A stretch of 64,000 nucleotides of DNA from Nothopassalora personata. Its lineage: Eukaryota; Ascomycota; Dothideomycetes; Mycosphaerellales; Mycosphaerellaceae. Made by a program: the position numbers and the translations under genes. Shown here in pieces: positions 53,160 through 64,000 of this stretch. The notes below the pieces were generated by a model. That model saw only the letters and a list, made by a program, of their open reading frames with translations. It had not been told where the DNA came from and ran no database searches. How positions within the stretch are numbered: position 1 is the first letter of the stretch; every line of letters starts with the position of its first letter. Location: NCBI GenBank assembly GCA_033816765.1, contig CM066291.1:868001-932000 (forward strand), given 5' to 3'.

Positions 53160-54156
53160 GCATACGCCTTGCTGAAACAGGGAGACATTATTGCCAAATC
53201 ACCACCACCGCACCTCGCTACAACGCTCGAGTCATCAAGCATGTGCCTGCCACACCATCCTTTACTTGTACCCTGACCAGCCGATCAAGGCCACTTCTTC
53301 TAGACCACCACCAAATTGCGCGCTTCCACGAAAGGGCTCGCAGCGGCTCTTAGTCTTGACGAATTTCGCGCTTGCCGCCGCATCATTGCCTTTAAGGTTC
53401 AAGTCCCCCGAAAAAATTCCAAGGACCTTCTTGACAGAACCTTATCGTGTTTCACCTTTAATCATGCCCGGAAGCTCGCAGTCCTTGCGAAGCGGCGAAG
53501 CAACAGGCCCGGTTTCTTGACGAATAATTCTGCCTGATATGACGCGGGATTCGAGATTGCGTGTGAGCGTTGGGATCGAAGTCGCGAAGAGGAATGCTTT
53601 GGGAATGGGAGGGATGGAAAGGGGGAATTGCATGCTTTGGGTGCTGCTGCTGCTGAATGTGGAGGGTGAGTGGTTGGTGGCGATAAGTGGTATTGCGTGG
53701 GTAGGGAAGAGGAGCGAGAAGGACAAGGAAGTGAGCGTCTCAATGGTCTGCCCGCTTCCTGCGCACTCGTGGTCATCTGAGGGAAGCTGATCAAGAGTGT
53801 CACGAGCATTGCAGAATGTTCACAACGCGCCACCGACCTGGCCAGGCCACCAACGGGCGTACATTGAGCCATAACGGCTCGTCGACAAGTACCAAAGAAG
53901 ATTGAAAAGTGATATATACGTGTGTTGACTAAGCCTCCCATTCCAGCCCCATGATCAACGAGAGATCGATCATCCCTATCCAAAACGCCTTGCTCTCTTT
54001 CGCACCAAAAGTCCCACAAGAACGCTATCACCAAACAGCACATACAGTCTATCACAGACAGCTTTCCGTGCAAGTACCGTTCCAGCCAGTAGCGATAAAT
54101 TTCGCAGTCATCGCCATGAGTACTGCCATCGTCTCTCGCAATCGACGTATAATGCT

Positions 54157-55955
54157 TCAACACATCCCATTAGTGTGACCATGACTCTCCTTGACACACC
54201 CATCAAGCCCATTTCTCAAAGCGAGCTTCGCAAGCCCACCCTCCAAACTCCCACCGCTTCCATTCACCTCCGGCGTCAATCCAAACGCATCCCGAACCGC
54301 ATCCCCAAACCTCTTAATCGCCTCATCAATCTTATCGAACGGCGCCGCCGCATACGTCGCCCTGAAGAACATTTTATCCCTCTTCGCCGCGCGATCCGCA
54401 CAGAACCAGGACCCCTTCATCAGCAAAGTCCCATGCGCAATGATGGCTTGGAAAATCTCCTCCTCGAGATCATCAAGAGTGTGGCTGTCATAGTTTGGAT
54501 GCTTCTTATAGTCCAGCTGCAACCAATGGAACATACCAGCCATGGGAGGAACCCATGAGACAATGTCCCTGGGGAGATACTTCTCGCACGCCTGCATCAT
54601 GACGTTCCTGCGGTTGGTGTATTCCATGCGCATGTAAATGAGCCAATCGAGGTAGCCGGCATGGGTCCATGCTTCGTCGAGGAGTCTGTAGAGGATCAGC
54701 TGGGAGAAGCCGCTTGGGCCTTGGGAGCAGACGTCTGCGTGCGTGCGGTATCGATCGCAGAGTTGCTCAGAGGCTGTGATCCAGCCGACGCGGGTGCCGG
54801 GGGCGATGACCTTGGAGAAGGAGTCGGAGCGCATGACGCGGCCGTCGACGTCGATGGAGAGGAAGGAGGGGACTATGGAGTGGAGAAACTCTTCGTGAGA
54901 GGAGGGGCCTGGTGCTGGGGAGCCATCGGGGCCTTTGTAGGGCTCCATTTGGAGGAAGTAGTAGGGGTCGTCTTCGAAGATGATGAGGTCGTGCTTTTGA
55001 GAGACTGCGTAGATTTCGCGCCTGCGTTGGATGTCTTGTGTTGATCCAGTTGGGTTCTGGCCAGTCGGTACTGTGTATAGCACGAATGGCTTGGGTCCTT
55101 TTCGGAGATCCCAGTTGGTCAAGACATCGTCTAGGTCGGTGGCGAGCATGCCGTGAGAGTCCATCTTCACGGCTGCGAACCTGACATCCATAGGAGCAGC
55201 TGTCTCCACGGCAGCTGGATATGTATATTGCTCACTCAGGACCCAGTCACCAGGTTTGCAAAACATGCGCAGAGCAAAGTCCCAAGCACAGGTCGAACCT
55301 ACAGTCATGGTGCAGCTCCAGTCTTGGTAGGGAGGGTTGTGGCAGATCTCGGTATGCTCGACAATCCATCTCAAGAATTGAGCTGCACCATGGCCCAGTC
55401 CGTACTGTAACCCCGTGGCAATGTCGAAACCGGACTTGCCCTCGGCCATATCGTGCATTCGAGCACGAAGGACATTGCTGCCTTCTTTACCCTGGGCGCA
55501 ATGCCCGAGTCTTGGAATCTGCACATCGATTGCGTGGAATGGGAAGTACTCGCTCGATGGTAGTCCGCCACCCAGAGAGATGATACCAGGAGTCTTCAGG
55601 TACCTTGCAGCAATTTTCAGCGAACTACCTCCACGGTTCTGCGTCTCATGACTCAGGCGATCTAGGATGTGTCAGCCTTGTTCTCGAACGTTGGGATACG
55701 ATCATATAATCGAGCTTAGTCTACAAGGCTGTACTCACGATCCCATCGCTTAGCCAACGGCTTGTGGCTGTGACTTGTGCGACCTTTGAACTGCTCGACG
55801 TCTGCCGACGCTGCGACTCCGGCAACAAGTTTTCCCGACCCCGCTCTGCGCTTGGCGACTTTCTCGACCGTCAAGCGATCCGGCGCGATGAAAGTCGAAG
55901 CGTCGGTTCCAGGAAAGGTGTTGATGAGATCGATTGTCGCGGCGGGAGGGGCCAT
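54157..55955 (-). CDS. PLP-dependent aminotransferase, ARO8/aromatic type (class I/II)
   Basis: Exons 55955-55739 and 55661-54157, 573 residues. The 77-nt intron (GTGAGT..ATCCTAG) joins AKRWDHRLSHETQNRG in frame. Start MAPPAATIDLINTFPG. The fold-I blocks are in order: YLKTPGIISLGGGLPSSEYF, GLQYGLGHGAAQFLRWI, TMTVGSTCAWDFALRMF, LYTVPTGQNPTGSTQDIQRR, IIFEDDPYYFLQME, and SDSFSKVIAPGTRVGW, where the Lys of SFSK binds PLP. The C-terminus has FHWLQLDY and MFFRATYAA. This matches the fungal aromatic/alpha-aminoadipate aminotransferases (Aro8/Aro9-like), somewhat longer than yeast Aro8. A tail of about 45 residues (NGSGGSLEGGLAKLALR..) is unusual. Exact substrate open. Confidence 0.92.
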
Positions 55956-58240
55956 CGTCGCGAACCGTACAGACGGTGTTCTGACGGAGAGATCGTGGGG
56001 GTGGAGGGCGAAGCAGTTACAAAGAATTTGGGGATTAGGCGCGAGAGGCGAAGACGAGCCAATCACCTTGATGGCTTCGAGAGTGCGCGAGGGGGTATCC
56101 CGCGCTGCTATCCACGCAGTGTGTTGAAAGAGGCAATGGGGGTCGTGGGATGATTTGTTCTAAAGTGGATCAGATAACGGAAAGGAGCATGAACCTTGTG
56201 AAGAGGACGTCTTGGACTCTTGGGATGTTTTGATGATCTTCTTCTTCTTCTTCTTCCTTTCACATCAGACACCATCCAAAAATGCGGTGAAAGTCGTACG
56301 TTTCGTGTGCGGGCATTTCTGTCGAAGATAGGGCGCCCGGGACCATCACGGGCAGCAGCATCTTCTTACGAAGAGAATGGGATTAGCTTCGGCTGCCGCC
56401 AGCTTATCGGCCTACCAGAGGACAGAGTGGAAGCACACGACCAAGGATGCACACCGCGGATGGCCCAGCGGCCTGTCATTCACCAAACTCTGCGAGAGCC
56501 CGCATGGAGCGAGTACGTCGAGAGTTTATTACCGACTTTTGTATTTGTTTTCGACCTCTCGTGACGAGCTGCGGGTGACCCTTTCTGGACCGGCGCTGCA
56601 CGAACCGTGCGTGGTGTGTAGCAAAAGGATGGTCGGTAGAGACCTGTCGTGGCCAGCTTTGGATGGTCGGGCTCGGTGCGAGCTGCAGGCATACAATGTC
56701 GTTGAGATGTCTGTTGTCCACCATCCTCCATCGCTGTCAGACATGTGAAAATTACGCTATCCATGCAGCACATGGAGTGATCTGCCTTGCAGATGGTGCA
56801 GATGTTGTGCCACCAACTGCCGACCGGATGGAGCCGAAACCTGCGACTCTCCTGCTCCATATCTCCTGTGGCCCGCGAGCACGAGCTTCCAAGTCGGATG
56901 AACGCGGAAACCTGCCGTAATGAATGGCGTTCGCATGCAACGGCCAGCATGTCTCAGCATCCAGGAAAGACATTCTTATTATTATGCGTATAGCAGGACC
57001 GAGACTGCTCACGGTCACCTCGGGGGCCCACCGTCCACGAACCACGTTGACACGCAGGGTTCCACGAGCAACGTGCTTTTAGTGACATTGCACGACATGA
57101 ATGCGGTGAGCAGAGATCTCCTTACGCCAAGGCAATAAACCACCATGCCATACTTTATCAGAAGATGAAGGATCACGTGGCATCAGAGACTGCTCTTTGC
57201 CCAGCTCTTGAAACGCCATCAATGTCTTCTTTGACGCCACCCAGATTGCTTCCTATACACAGTGTTAATACACCGCCAGGTGATGGCGTGAGTGTAGCTG
57301 CACTAGCTCGAGTCGAAGCACCCACGTTCACCGACCACTTTGCTGTCGGATAGAAGCGAAGAGCCTCGATACATCGAGACCTCATACAGTTGTTTGCGCT
57401 GACTATACAGGCAATCGCGAAGCATATTTCTGCTTCTTGTTTCTCGATGAATCCCATATCACCACGGTGGAGGGGCTCCGTACCGGTTCGCGGCCCCGCA
57501 TGATCTCAACCCTCGAGAAAGGTGCCCGCGGCGCACGATAACATCCACGAGGTCTGAGGTCGCAACAGCGGCTTGATTCTATCACCCAAAGTAGTCTCTG
57601 GTAGCGTGAACGTCCCTACTATGAAGCTCTTTGCCTTTGCCAAGAGTCATTGTAGTTAGCACAAGTGCTGCTCGATAGCTCGACAGGAGCCTGCTACGTG
57701 GGATGCACCAGTCTGGCGGGCCGTATGAGGTCTGGATTTGGACGATTACAATCGATTTGGGATGCTGCTGGGGATGCTGTTGTGCAGGCATCGTTCTTGC
57801 AGTCGAGTCAGCGGTGTGAGCAGCAATCGCCATCTAGTGCCCTCACCAATGTCAACTATCTCGAGAGCGCGCATCGTGCACTGTGCGAGCGCCATATTCG
57901 GGAAGTAGTGTGGTCAGATTAAGATATTGACTCGAAAGAGCAGCTTTACCGCGCGCGCCAGTACCGCCACTCGACGAATCCGATTCACGCTTCGTATCGA
58001 AAGCAAGCGAGGAACACCTGAACAGAAGCCAGTGCTTGGACACAATAGTGAATTTGGAGACAATTCGCATTGCAATCATTTATCGCTATACAGAGTCCAA
58101 AGACTCGGGGAGAGCAGTATCGAGGGGAGGCAACATCTAGGTTTGCCGCCAGTATTGCTTCTTGGGGTGCCTTCGAAGAGTGACCTCCGATCCGCGCATC
58201 AAACCTCGTCTGCACTGTGTGTTACCTGGACACTACTTCT
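55956..58240. other. Long intergenic region, aminotransferase promoter to helicase 3' flank
   Basis: About 2.3 kb, the longest gene-poor gap here. It holds a (CTT)n tract at 56237-56255 and many short overlapping ORFs on both strands, none protein-like. No transposon ends or long repeats were recognised by eye. Confidence 0.45.
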
Positions 58241-61200
58241 TCAAACCTCGACCTTCATCTCGTCGGAGAACCGCAGTCCAAGCTGCACTTCCTGCTTCCG
58301 GAGACTATCCAGCCAGGTCAGATCGTCCCTCCTCAGCAGGCAATTGTTCACAATGGTAACATTCTTGCTCAAGGCTTCTTCCTTGAAGCGCACATAGGCT
58401 GGTGTGTCGGCCTGGCCAGTTTTGCGTGTGCTAACGCTACAGCTGCCGCCCAGGAACCAACGGACTTCTTGTGCCCTCGTCATTGCCACGTTCATTCCTG
58501 GATAAATTGTCAGCAGTTGTTCCAGACATGCAAAGGTGGCTTACGAACTCTTATCGTCTAAGAATCCGATGTCGTGGCGACGGCTCTCTGATGAATACTC
58601 TTGCACTGAGCAATCCAGAATGACGATCGGTGCCTCAGCACCTTGGCTTGAGTCAATTGTGCTAATCCGAGGGAACTGTACTGTCGGGATGTTGTACTTG
58701 CGTTGCAGCTGTGCTATCGCATCTAGCCAGATGTCCTTCTGTAATGGGTGTTAGTCGTGTGGGGACTGTGCAGGACTTTGTACAACCTACCGCTCCCTTA
58801 TATGCAACGATCACCATGACCTGCTCCTCCATGTTCTCGCCATAGTAGGCCAACAACTTCCAATATATCCGGTCGAAGAAGACGTGCACGTGCTCTTGAA
58901 CAAAAGGAGAACCCTTGCTGGTATTGCGAGTGCCACGAAGCTCCAGGTAGTGTGTACGGATGGACTTGTCTTGCTCCATCTCTTTCGTGGCAGCTGCAAA
59001 TGAGGTTGATCCAGCGCTTGTGAGGATACTCTTCAAACACGCGAAGAGTCCAGGCTGCATTTCAGCCAGTGTGCCCTTTGTGCCATCACCGTCGCGCATA
59101 CCACTGCCTGAGAATGTGTTAGCAAAGTTTCTCGACGGCAGTAGGCAATCCACTCACCATAGAAGTTCTTGGATGGCCATGCTGAGATGTGATGATTCAT
59201 TCGATGCTGCTCTACAAGCTCCACGCACGGAAAACCTTCTCTCTTGAGGCGAGAAAGGAACGGGATGTTGAGTCGCTCGTTGAAAGGATTGAACTGAACA
59301 CGTCCCTTGGCGCAGGTGTTGGTGGGCTCCAGCTGTCGTTCGTCACCGAGCATGATCATCCCAGTGATTTTGGCACGCCAATTCGGGTGCAACAGCGCTG
59401 AGAGTGTATCGATCTCTCGGTCCTTGCAAGCCTCGTCCACAATCACAACCATGCCCTTACATTCCACGCCGTGCTTGTTCGAGGCGAAGTTGTTGACGAT
59501 GTCTTCGCACCGCACGTTGCCGGTTGTGGTGACAACAAGACGTTGCTTGCTCATGAAATGGGCTTTGCAGGCATTGTAGCTTTGCTGATACCTTTGTACA
59601 GCTGCTTTGTCGGTCCAGTTGAAGCTTCCAGTCTGTGCATCATGCAGGCATTGTCGTAGAACCTGCCAAACATTCACGGGCTCCTCCTTGCCAAGCTGCT
59701 CAATCAAGCTCTCTGTGCCCTCACGTGCAGCGTTCAAGACTTGTTGAGCAAGACCGAAGTCTTTGAACTGTGTGTACTTGTCTCTACTGGACTGGAGCTC
59801 CGAGCGTATCATCTCCAGGTCGAAGACATCGGCGAAGCCACTGACTACAGCAGCAGACGGCTGAGGGACGCTGTCAGAGGGGACATCAAGTGTAGAGATG
59901 GCTGCCCCGTGATTGGGCTCATTTGAAGCAGTGCGAGATGTGCTGTTGCGTGCCTTGGCCACCTTCTCCGGGCTAAAGTCAGCGGACGGAGGAAAGACCC
60001 TAGTCGCCAGCACTTGCTTGCCGCAGATTGCTGTATCCTTGGGAAACAGCTGCACCAGCTTCCTCATGAAGTCGGCACAGTTGCTGTTCGCCGGTGCCAG
60101 AACTAGCACGTGTAGATCCATGAGGTAGAAGAAGACACAGATTGCCTGGAGAATGAGTGTCTTTCCTGTGCCTGCCGGTCCTGTGATGAGTACGATCCGT
60201 CCAACGGCCTGTCGGATGCTGTGCAGAGCTTGCAGCTGCTCTGGATTCCAGTCGCGCCACTTCAGCATCCACTCAAGGGCTTGCTCGACGCTCACCGTGA
60301 CGGGCTGCTCAGCGGCAGGCTCGACGGTAGCTGACATAGGCGAAGGGCTGTCGTGCTGCACGCTGATCGAAGTCGTGATCATGGCGGTGCCCAGACGCGA
60401 CATAGCAAGGTCTACCTTGGCAAGCTGATCGTGTCGCTGATTCAGGACGACCTCGTGCCAGCCGTTGGCTCGTTCAAAGTTCATGGAGGTCATGAGCTGA
60501 TTGTACAGAGTGCCTCGCGGCATGTTTGCCACGAAGTTGACCTGAGCCGCAAATCTTCTGTCGGCGTCGTTACGATCAAGACATGCCTGTCGCAGGCGCT
60601 CATTCTGTTCATGATTGTAGTTTTGGACGATGAATAGGGCATCGTATCCTGTCGGAAGCCGCAGAGGTATCACTGTCCTCGATCCAGAGGCAGTCAGAGG
60701 GTCGCCTGTCATTGGATCGTCCCAAGACATGCTAACTCTAAGACGCTCGGGCAAGTCAAACTTGACGCCACCTGCCGGGCCACCAAGTGGGCGAGTCGGA
60801 GCGAAGCGGACTGCCATCACCATTGCGCCACCGATGCGGTAAAGTGTACCGTCGTGTGCTACCGAAGCCCACTCCTCTAGCGCAACCTCTTGCTCCAGGT
60901 GAGCCATGCGCGCTGACTCATACAGCTCGACAATAGCCTCATTAACAGTTGAGTAGGTGTCGTGGCATTCGTAGGGCACCATGGGCAGAGGATTCGGACC
61001 ATAGATCAGTTCGGACATGTCTCGCTCAGGCTTTGGTGGCAGCAGCTGACTCCATTCCCCAGACGTGAGTGAGTTGAGCCGATAGATGCTGCCCTGCGCA
61101 ACGTATGGAAGCAGCGCCTGGAAGGGAGAGATGGGTGAGAGCAGCTGTTCGAATCGGAGGCTGAAGTGCTTCGATCGAGTGTCGTCCCCGAGGAGGCGGC

Positions 61201-61778
61201 TGAGCTGCTCGAGGGTGGGGGAAGAGCGCAGTGCTGGCTGGTTGAAGCCTTCAATGGAGATGCCGCCAGCAGTGAAGATGGCCTCATGTGCCGCGTTGCC
61301 CGCGGTTCCAATCGTGCGCTGGATGGTGAAATCGTGGATGCCATGGATGTCAGTCGCTAGGTCGTTGAAGTGGCACTGGATGATCACCGACGGTCGCCCT
61401 TCGATTTTGGGCCATTCGACCGCAATGTACACTGTGGGTGCGGTCGTCTGCGTTACGAAGTCAGCTTCCAATAATGCGGACCATGTTTCCACTGCACTCG
61501 TCACTCACCAAGCGATTGAAAGTCGCCAAGCTCTGGCAGTAGTCCACATCGTTGCGGCGTCGTGACCGCGGCGGGAACTCGCAGCCGTTGATGACCAGCC
61601 GGCAGTGCTGGAACGGACGTGCTATCGAGGTGAGGTCGCGCAGCTCGCGGCCGTGAGATGACCACAGGTCGTGCTGCTGGAGGGTGACGAGTTTGGTGCG
61701 GCCGGTCACTTCGAAGCCAGTCACGGCATCTGTGAGGCCTTCGTGGAACGCGAGGATCTGGTTGATGGTGCGCGCCAT
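58241..61778 (-). CDS. UPF1-like superfamily 1 helicase
   Basis: Five exons: 61778-61509, 61447-59158, 59107-58791, 58738-58549, 58497-58241; 1107 residues. A roughly 490-residue N-terminal region without known motifs leads to the helicase: Walker A GPAGTGKT (about 512), VDEA (about 758), MLGDERQLEPT (about 790), ELVEQHRM, STIDSSQGAEAPIV, and RMNVAMTRAQEVRWF, i.e. the SF1 UPF1/NAM7/DNA2-type motifs in order. A 250-residue spacer separates motifs I and II. The last intron is odd: the frame needs donor GTTCGT at 58548, while a much better GTAAGC lies four bases further and would shift frame before motif VI. Role unknown; fungi carry many such RNA/DNA helicase copies. Confidence 0.85.
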
Positions 61779-63424
61779 GATGGTTTGCGATGCTGTATGA
61801 GGCTGTCGTTGCGAGTGTGTAAGTCAATTGTAGTCGAGGAGAAAATCAAAAGAAAGGGTTCTGGTGGCCACGCGATTTCGTGCGGGAAGTAGCCGCGATC
61901 CTTGTCGCGTGGCGGGGTGATCATATGAGTGAAAGTGAAGGAGCGAGGTCAAGGACAAAGTCGGTTGCCGCTTCGTTGCAGAGTACGTTGAGGGACTCTA
62001 CCACAGTTCGGCCTTGGGGTAGAGTTCCGCCGCAATCGACTGCTGGAAGTGACGCGCTTGCCTTCGAGTACATTCCGTATACTGCGCAAAGCAGCGACTC
62101 TTGAGCAGACTCGAACGCTAGCTCTCGTTCACGGAGAGGCGAAGCGCTGTCTTCTGCGGCAACGGCCTTTGTTAAGAGCCCTCGGAGCAACGGGAGTCGC
62201 CGCCGAGCTTGGAGTTATCCCTCAGCCGTCTGCTGCACCGGCGCGATTTCACAAAACTTCAGTATGTTTGCAAGTGCGGTGGTGCTTCGGCCCCAGGTCT
62301 AGATGTCCACAGCAGAGACGGACACTTGGGCATTTGCTAGATTGCGGGACTCTCATAGTATCTCGAAGCCGGGCACCACCTCGAAGCCCTATCAGATCTT
62401 TGCACACCAGATCCTTCGCGGGGAGTCAACCTAGGCCACGCAGAAAGGGCACCTCTCGAAAGCAAGCGATCTGGTGATGTCTGAAGGGCTGAGCCACCGC
62501 TGAACAGGGAGGCGTCGGCTTGCAGACATCATCCCAAAGCCAACCCACTAGCCGAATCGTCCAGACATAGCGTCAAAGGCATCACTGCCGCTCCATCATA
62601 GTTCGAGACCCTACCCTTTGTGTTCCCAGCGTCCAACGTATGCTCGAAGTTTGAAGAATTGGCATACCTCTGCACTCAGGCGCAGCATCGATATCCTGCG
62701 GTTACGCTTCGCGATGTTGCTTCAATTCTTGTCATGTCGGTGCCGAACGTCTCTGATTGCTGGACTTCCTACAGCCTACGTGTATCCTCTTTTCCAACAG
62801 CATCACACCAAGTCTCTCGGCTCTTACTTCCTCGACGGTACCTGTCTGTAGTAGCAATAGTTCATTCTACCTCGCCCTTTCTTTCACTGGACCCGTGTGG
62901 GAAGCTTGCTCTTTCTACCCTTGGAGGAGAAGGTGAAGTTCAGCCAGCCTCCACTTTCCCAGTTTCCTTGGCACAGACCCGGGTGGACATGTGAAGCGGA
63001 TACGTCATGTTGGGCCGCGACCGCTCGATTCCCACATGGATAACCAACATGGACTGTGGTGTTTCAAGAGCCCAAGGTTCTTCTTCGCAGTTCTTCCATG
63101 ATGACTGCTTGAGCCCAAGGACGAAATCAGTAGTGTGAGGCCGGACCTCACCGAGAGCTACGCGAGGAACCCGATCGGGCAGCCACCGTGCGACTAAACG
63201 GAGCAGAAGGCAACAACGCACAAGGCACATCCTTGCACTGCCAGCCTCACTGGAGTCACTGCCCATCTGTTAGAACCTACCTCTGCCGTCTATCTGCAGG
63301 CTTTTTGATCCTCCCACCGAACGACCTGATCCACCACAATCACCAAAGCTACCACCACAATCCGACGAGTCGGCATTGCGGAGGTGTGACACACCCGTAG
63401 CAGACAAAGGAAACAACAACAGCT
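61779..63424. other. Divergent promoter region, helicase / DUF8035 gene
   Basis: About 1.65 kb between divergent starts. Short ORFs only; CA-rich sequence (63330-63420) precedes the rightward ATG. No repeats or RNA genes recognised. Confidence 0.45.
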
Positions 63425-64000
63425 ATGTCGCGCTACAGATCCTCCGGAGACGACCTGGCGTACGGCGAGATCCCACAGCGATGGGACCGCGAACGCTTCG
63501 AGCGCTTCAGTCGCGGGCCGCCACCACCACCGACCAGAGGATATGAGGAGGACATTCGTTTCAAGCGTCCGGGTCGCCGCGAGATCGATATTGCTATAGC
63601 AGATCGTGAGCCAAGCCGCGGACCACGACCCTGGGAGCGTGAGCGGTACTTCGAGGAAGACAGGGCACGTTCGAGGCCAAGGCGACGAACAGACCGTGAG
63701 CTATTTGGCGACATGGACCCGCGTGAGGTCGCTGAGATGGCCCTCACGCCTTACCGACCACGAGACGACTTTGAGCACGGCCGACCACCTCCACGGCCTG
63801 GACTTGTGCGACGTCAAAGTAGTCTGGATACGTTTGACAGAAAGCCCGCTCGCTATGAGAGAGATGAGTACCGTATTCCTGCTTATCAGCCAGTGCCTTT
63901 GCCAATTCGTCGCTACCGGGATGTATGGGAGGAAGAGCGATACAGAGACGAGCCAGAGGACTACCGTGAGGTGGAGATTCACCGCGAACGCTCAGTTCAC
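63425..64000 (+). CDS. DUF8035-type Arg-rich protein, 3' part off the window
   Basis: An open frame of 192 codons from ATG (CAACAACAGCT then ATG) to the right edge with no stop. The protein is very rich in Arg, Asp, Glu, Pro and Tyr: WDRERFERFSRGPPPPP, FKRPGRREIDIAIADREPSR, ELFGDMDPREVAEMALTPYR, GLVRRQSSLDTFDRKPARYE. RRQSSLDTFDR followed by repeated YR-D/E patches is the signature I associate with fungal DUF8035 proteins, which are long, disordered and of unknown function. The missing C-terminal part would decide. Codon usage and open frame length support a real gene; the minus-strand ORFs on top of it are shadows. Confidence 0.8.
   Translation, partial: MSRYRSSGDDLAYGEIPQRWDRERFERFSRGPPPPPTRGYEEDIRFKRPGRREIDIAIADREPSRGPRPWERERYFEEDRARSRPRRRTDRELFGDMDPREVAEMALTPYRPRDDFEHGRPPPRPGLVRRQSSLDTFDRKPARYERDEYRIPAYQPVPLPIRRYRDVWEEERYRDEPEDYREVEIHRERSVH

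Larger units (their letters stand above)
52910..54156. other. Intergenic with homopolymer and microsatellite
   Basis: About 1.25 kb. Contains a 17-nt poly-G run (53005-53021) and an imperfect GAT repeat (53123-53159). A 233-codon minus-strand ORF (53462-54163) has no family character and overlaps the aminotransferase end; not called. Confidence 0.45.

Noticed and set aside
53462..54163. 233-codon minus-strand ORF
   Set aside because: Composition and lack of family motifs suggest chance; it overlaps the well-supported aminotransferase end by seven bases in another frame.

Overview
The window is nuclear DNA from a filamentous ascomycete. The gene set and the many 2EXR/F-box-like small proteins fit a dothideomycete of the Mycosphaerellaceae type, but that placement is inference. 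The evidence for a fungus is direct: spliceosomal introns of about 48-77 nt with GT..AG ends and CTRAC/CTGAC branch sites, intronless very long ORFs, and fungal families such as RLM1, LCL3, con-6, Rds1-like ferritin, DUF3844 and DUF8035. I rebuilt exon structures by eye from splice signals, reading frame and family consensus. No transcript data were available.

Left part (1-12 kb): the 5' part of a TENA/THI-4-like gene runs off the left edge, followed by the 2203-residue spliceosomal helicase BRR2. BRR2 is divergent from a ChaC-type gamma-glutamylcyclotransferase that appears to carry a 5-nt microexon. Next is the MEF2-type MADS-box regulator RLM1. From 12.4 to 18.9 kb there is a same-strand array of at least six related 2EXR/F-box-like genes in different states of decay (one intact, others with a frameshift, in-frame stops or truncation).

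Middle part (19-37 kb): a DUF3844 ER/vacuolar membrane protein is divergent from a conserved membrane protein. Then come an SRPK-like kinase, the LCL3 nuclease, an unknown protein with an apparent frameshift and a decayed paralogue 0.5 kb away, a secreted ferritin-like (Rds1-type) protein, and three membrane proteins that look devoted to cell-surface glycans: a type II Golgi-like protein, an acyltransferase-3 protein and a GT32 glycosyltransferase.

Right part (38-64 kb): a decayed stretch holds a GH31 alpha-glucosidase relic, a cytochrome P450 relic and a broken second con-6 copy, interleaved with an intact eight-exon type-B carboxylesterase and an intact con-6. Then come 5-oxoprolinase facing an MFS anion symporter across a 351-bp promoter, the spliceosomal SmG protein, a Cys-rich surface-protein candidate, an Aro8-like aminotransferase, a UPF1-like SF1 helicase, and the start of a DUF8035 gene that runs off the right edge.

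Functional links inside the window: ChaC makes 5-oxoproline from glutathione and 5-oxoprolinase turns it back into glutamate. BRR2 and SmG are both spliceosomal. Neither pair is adjacent, so these are pathway links and not clusters. No tRNA, rRNA, CRISPR or intact transposon was recognised.
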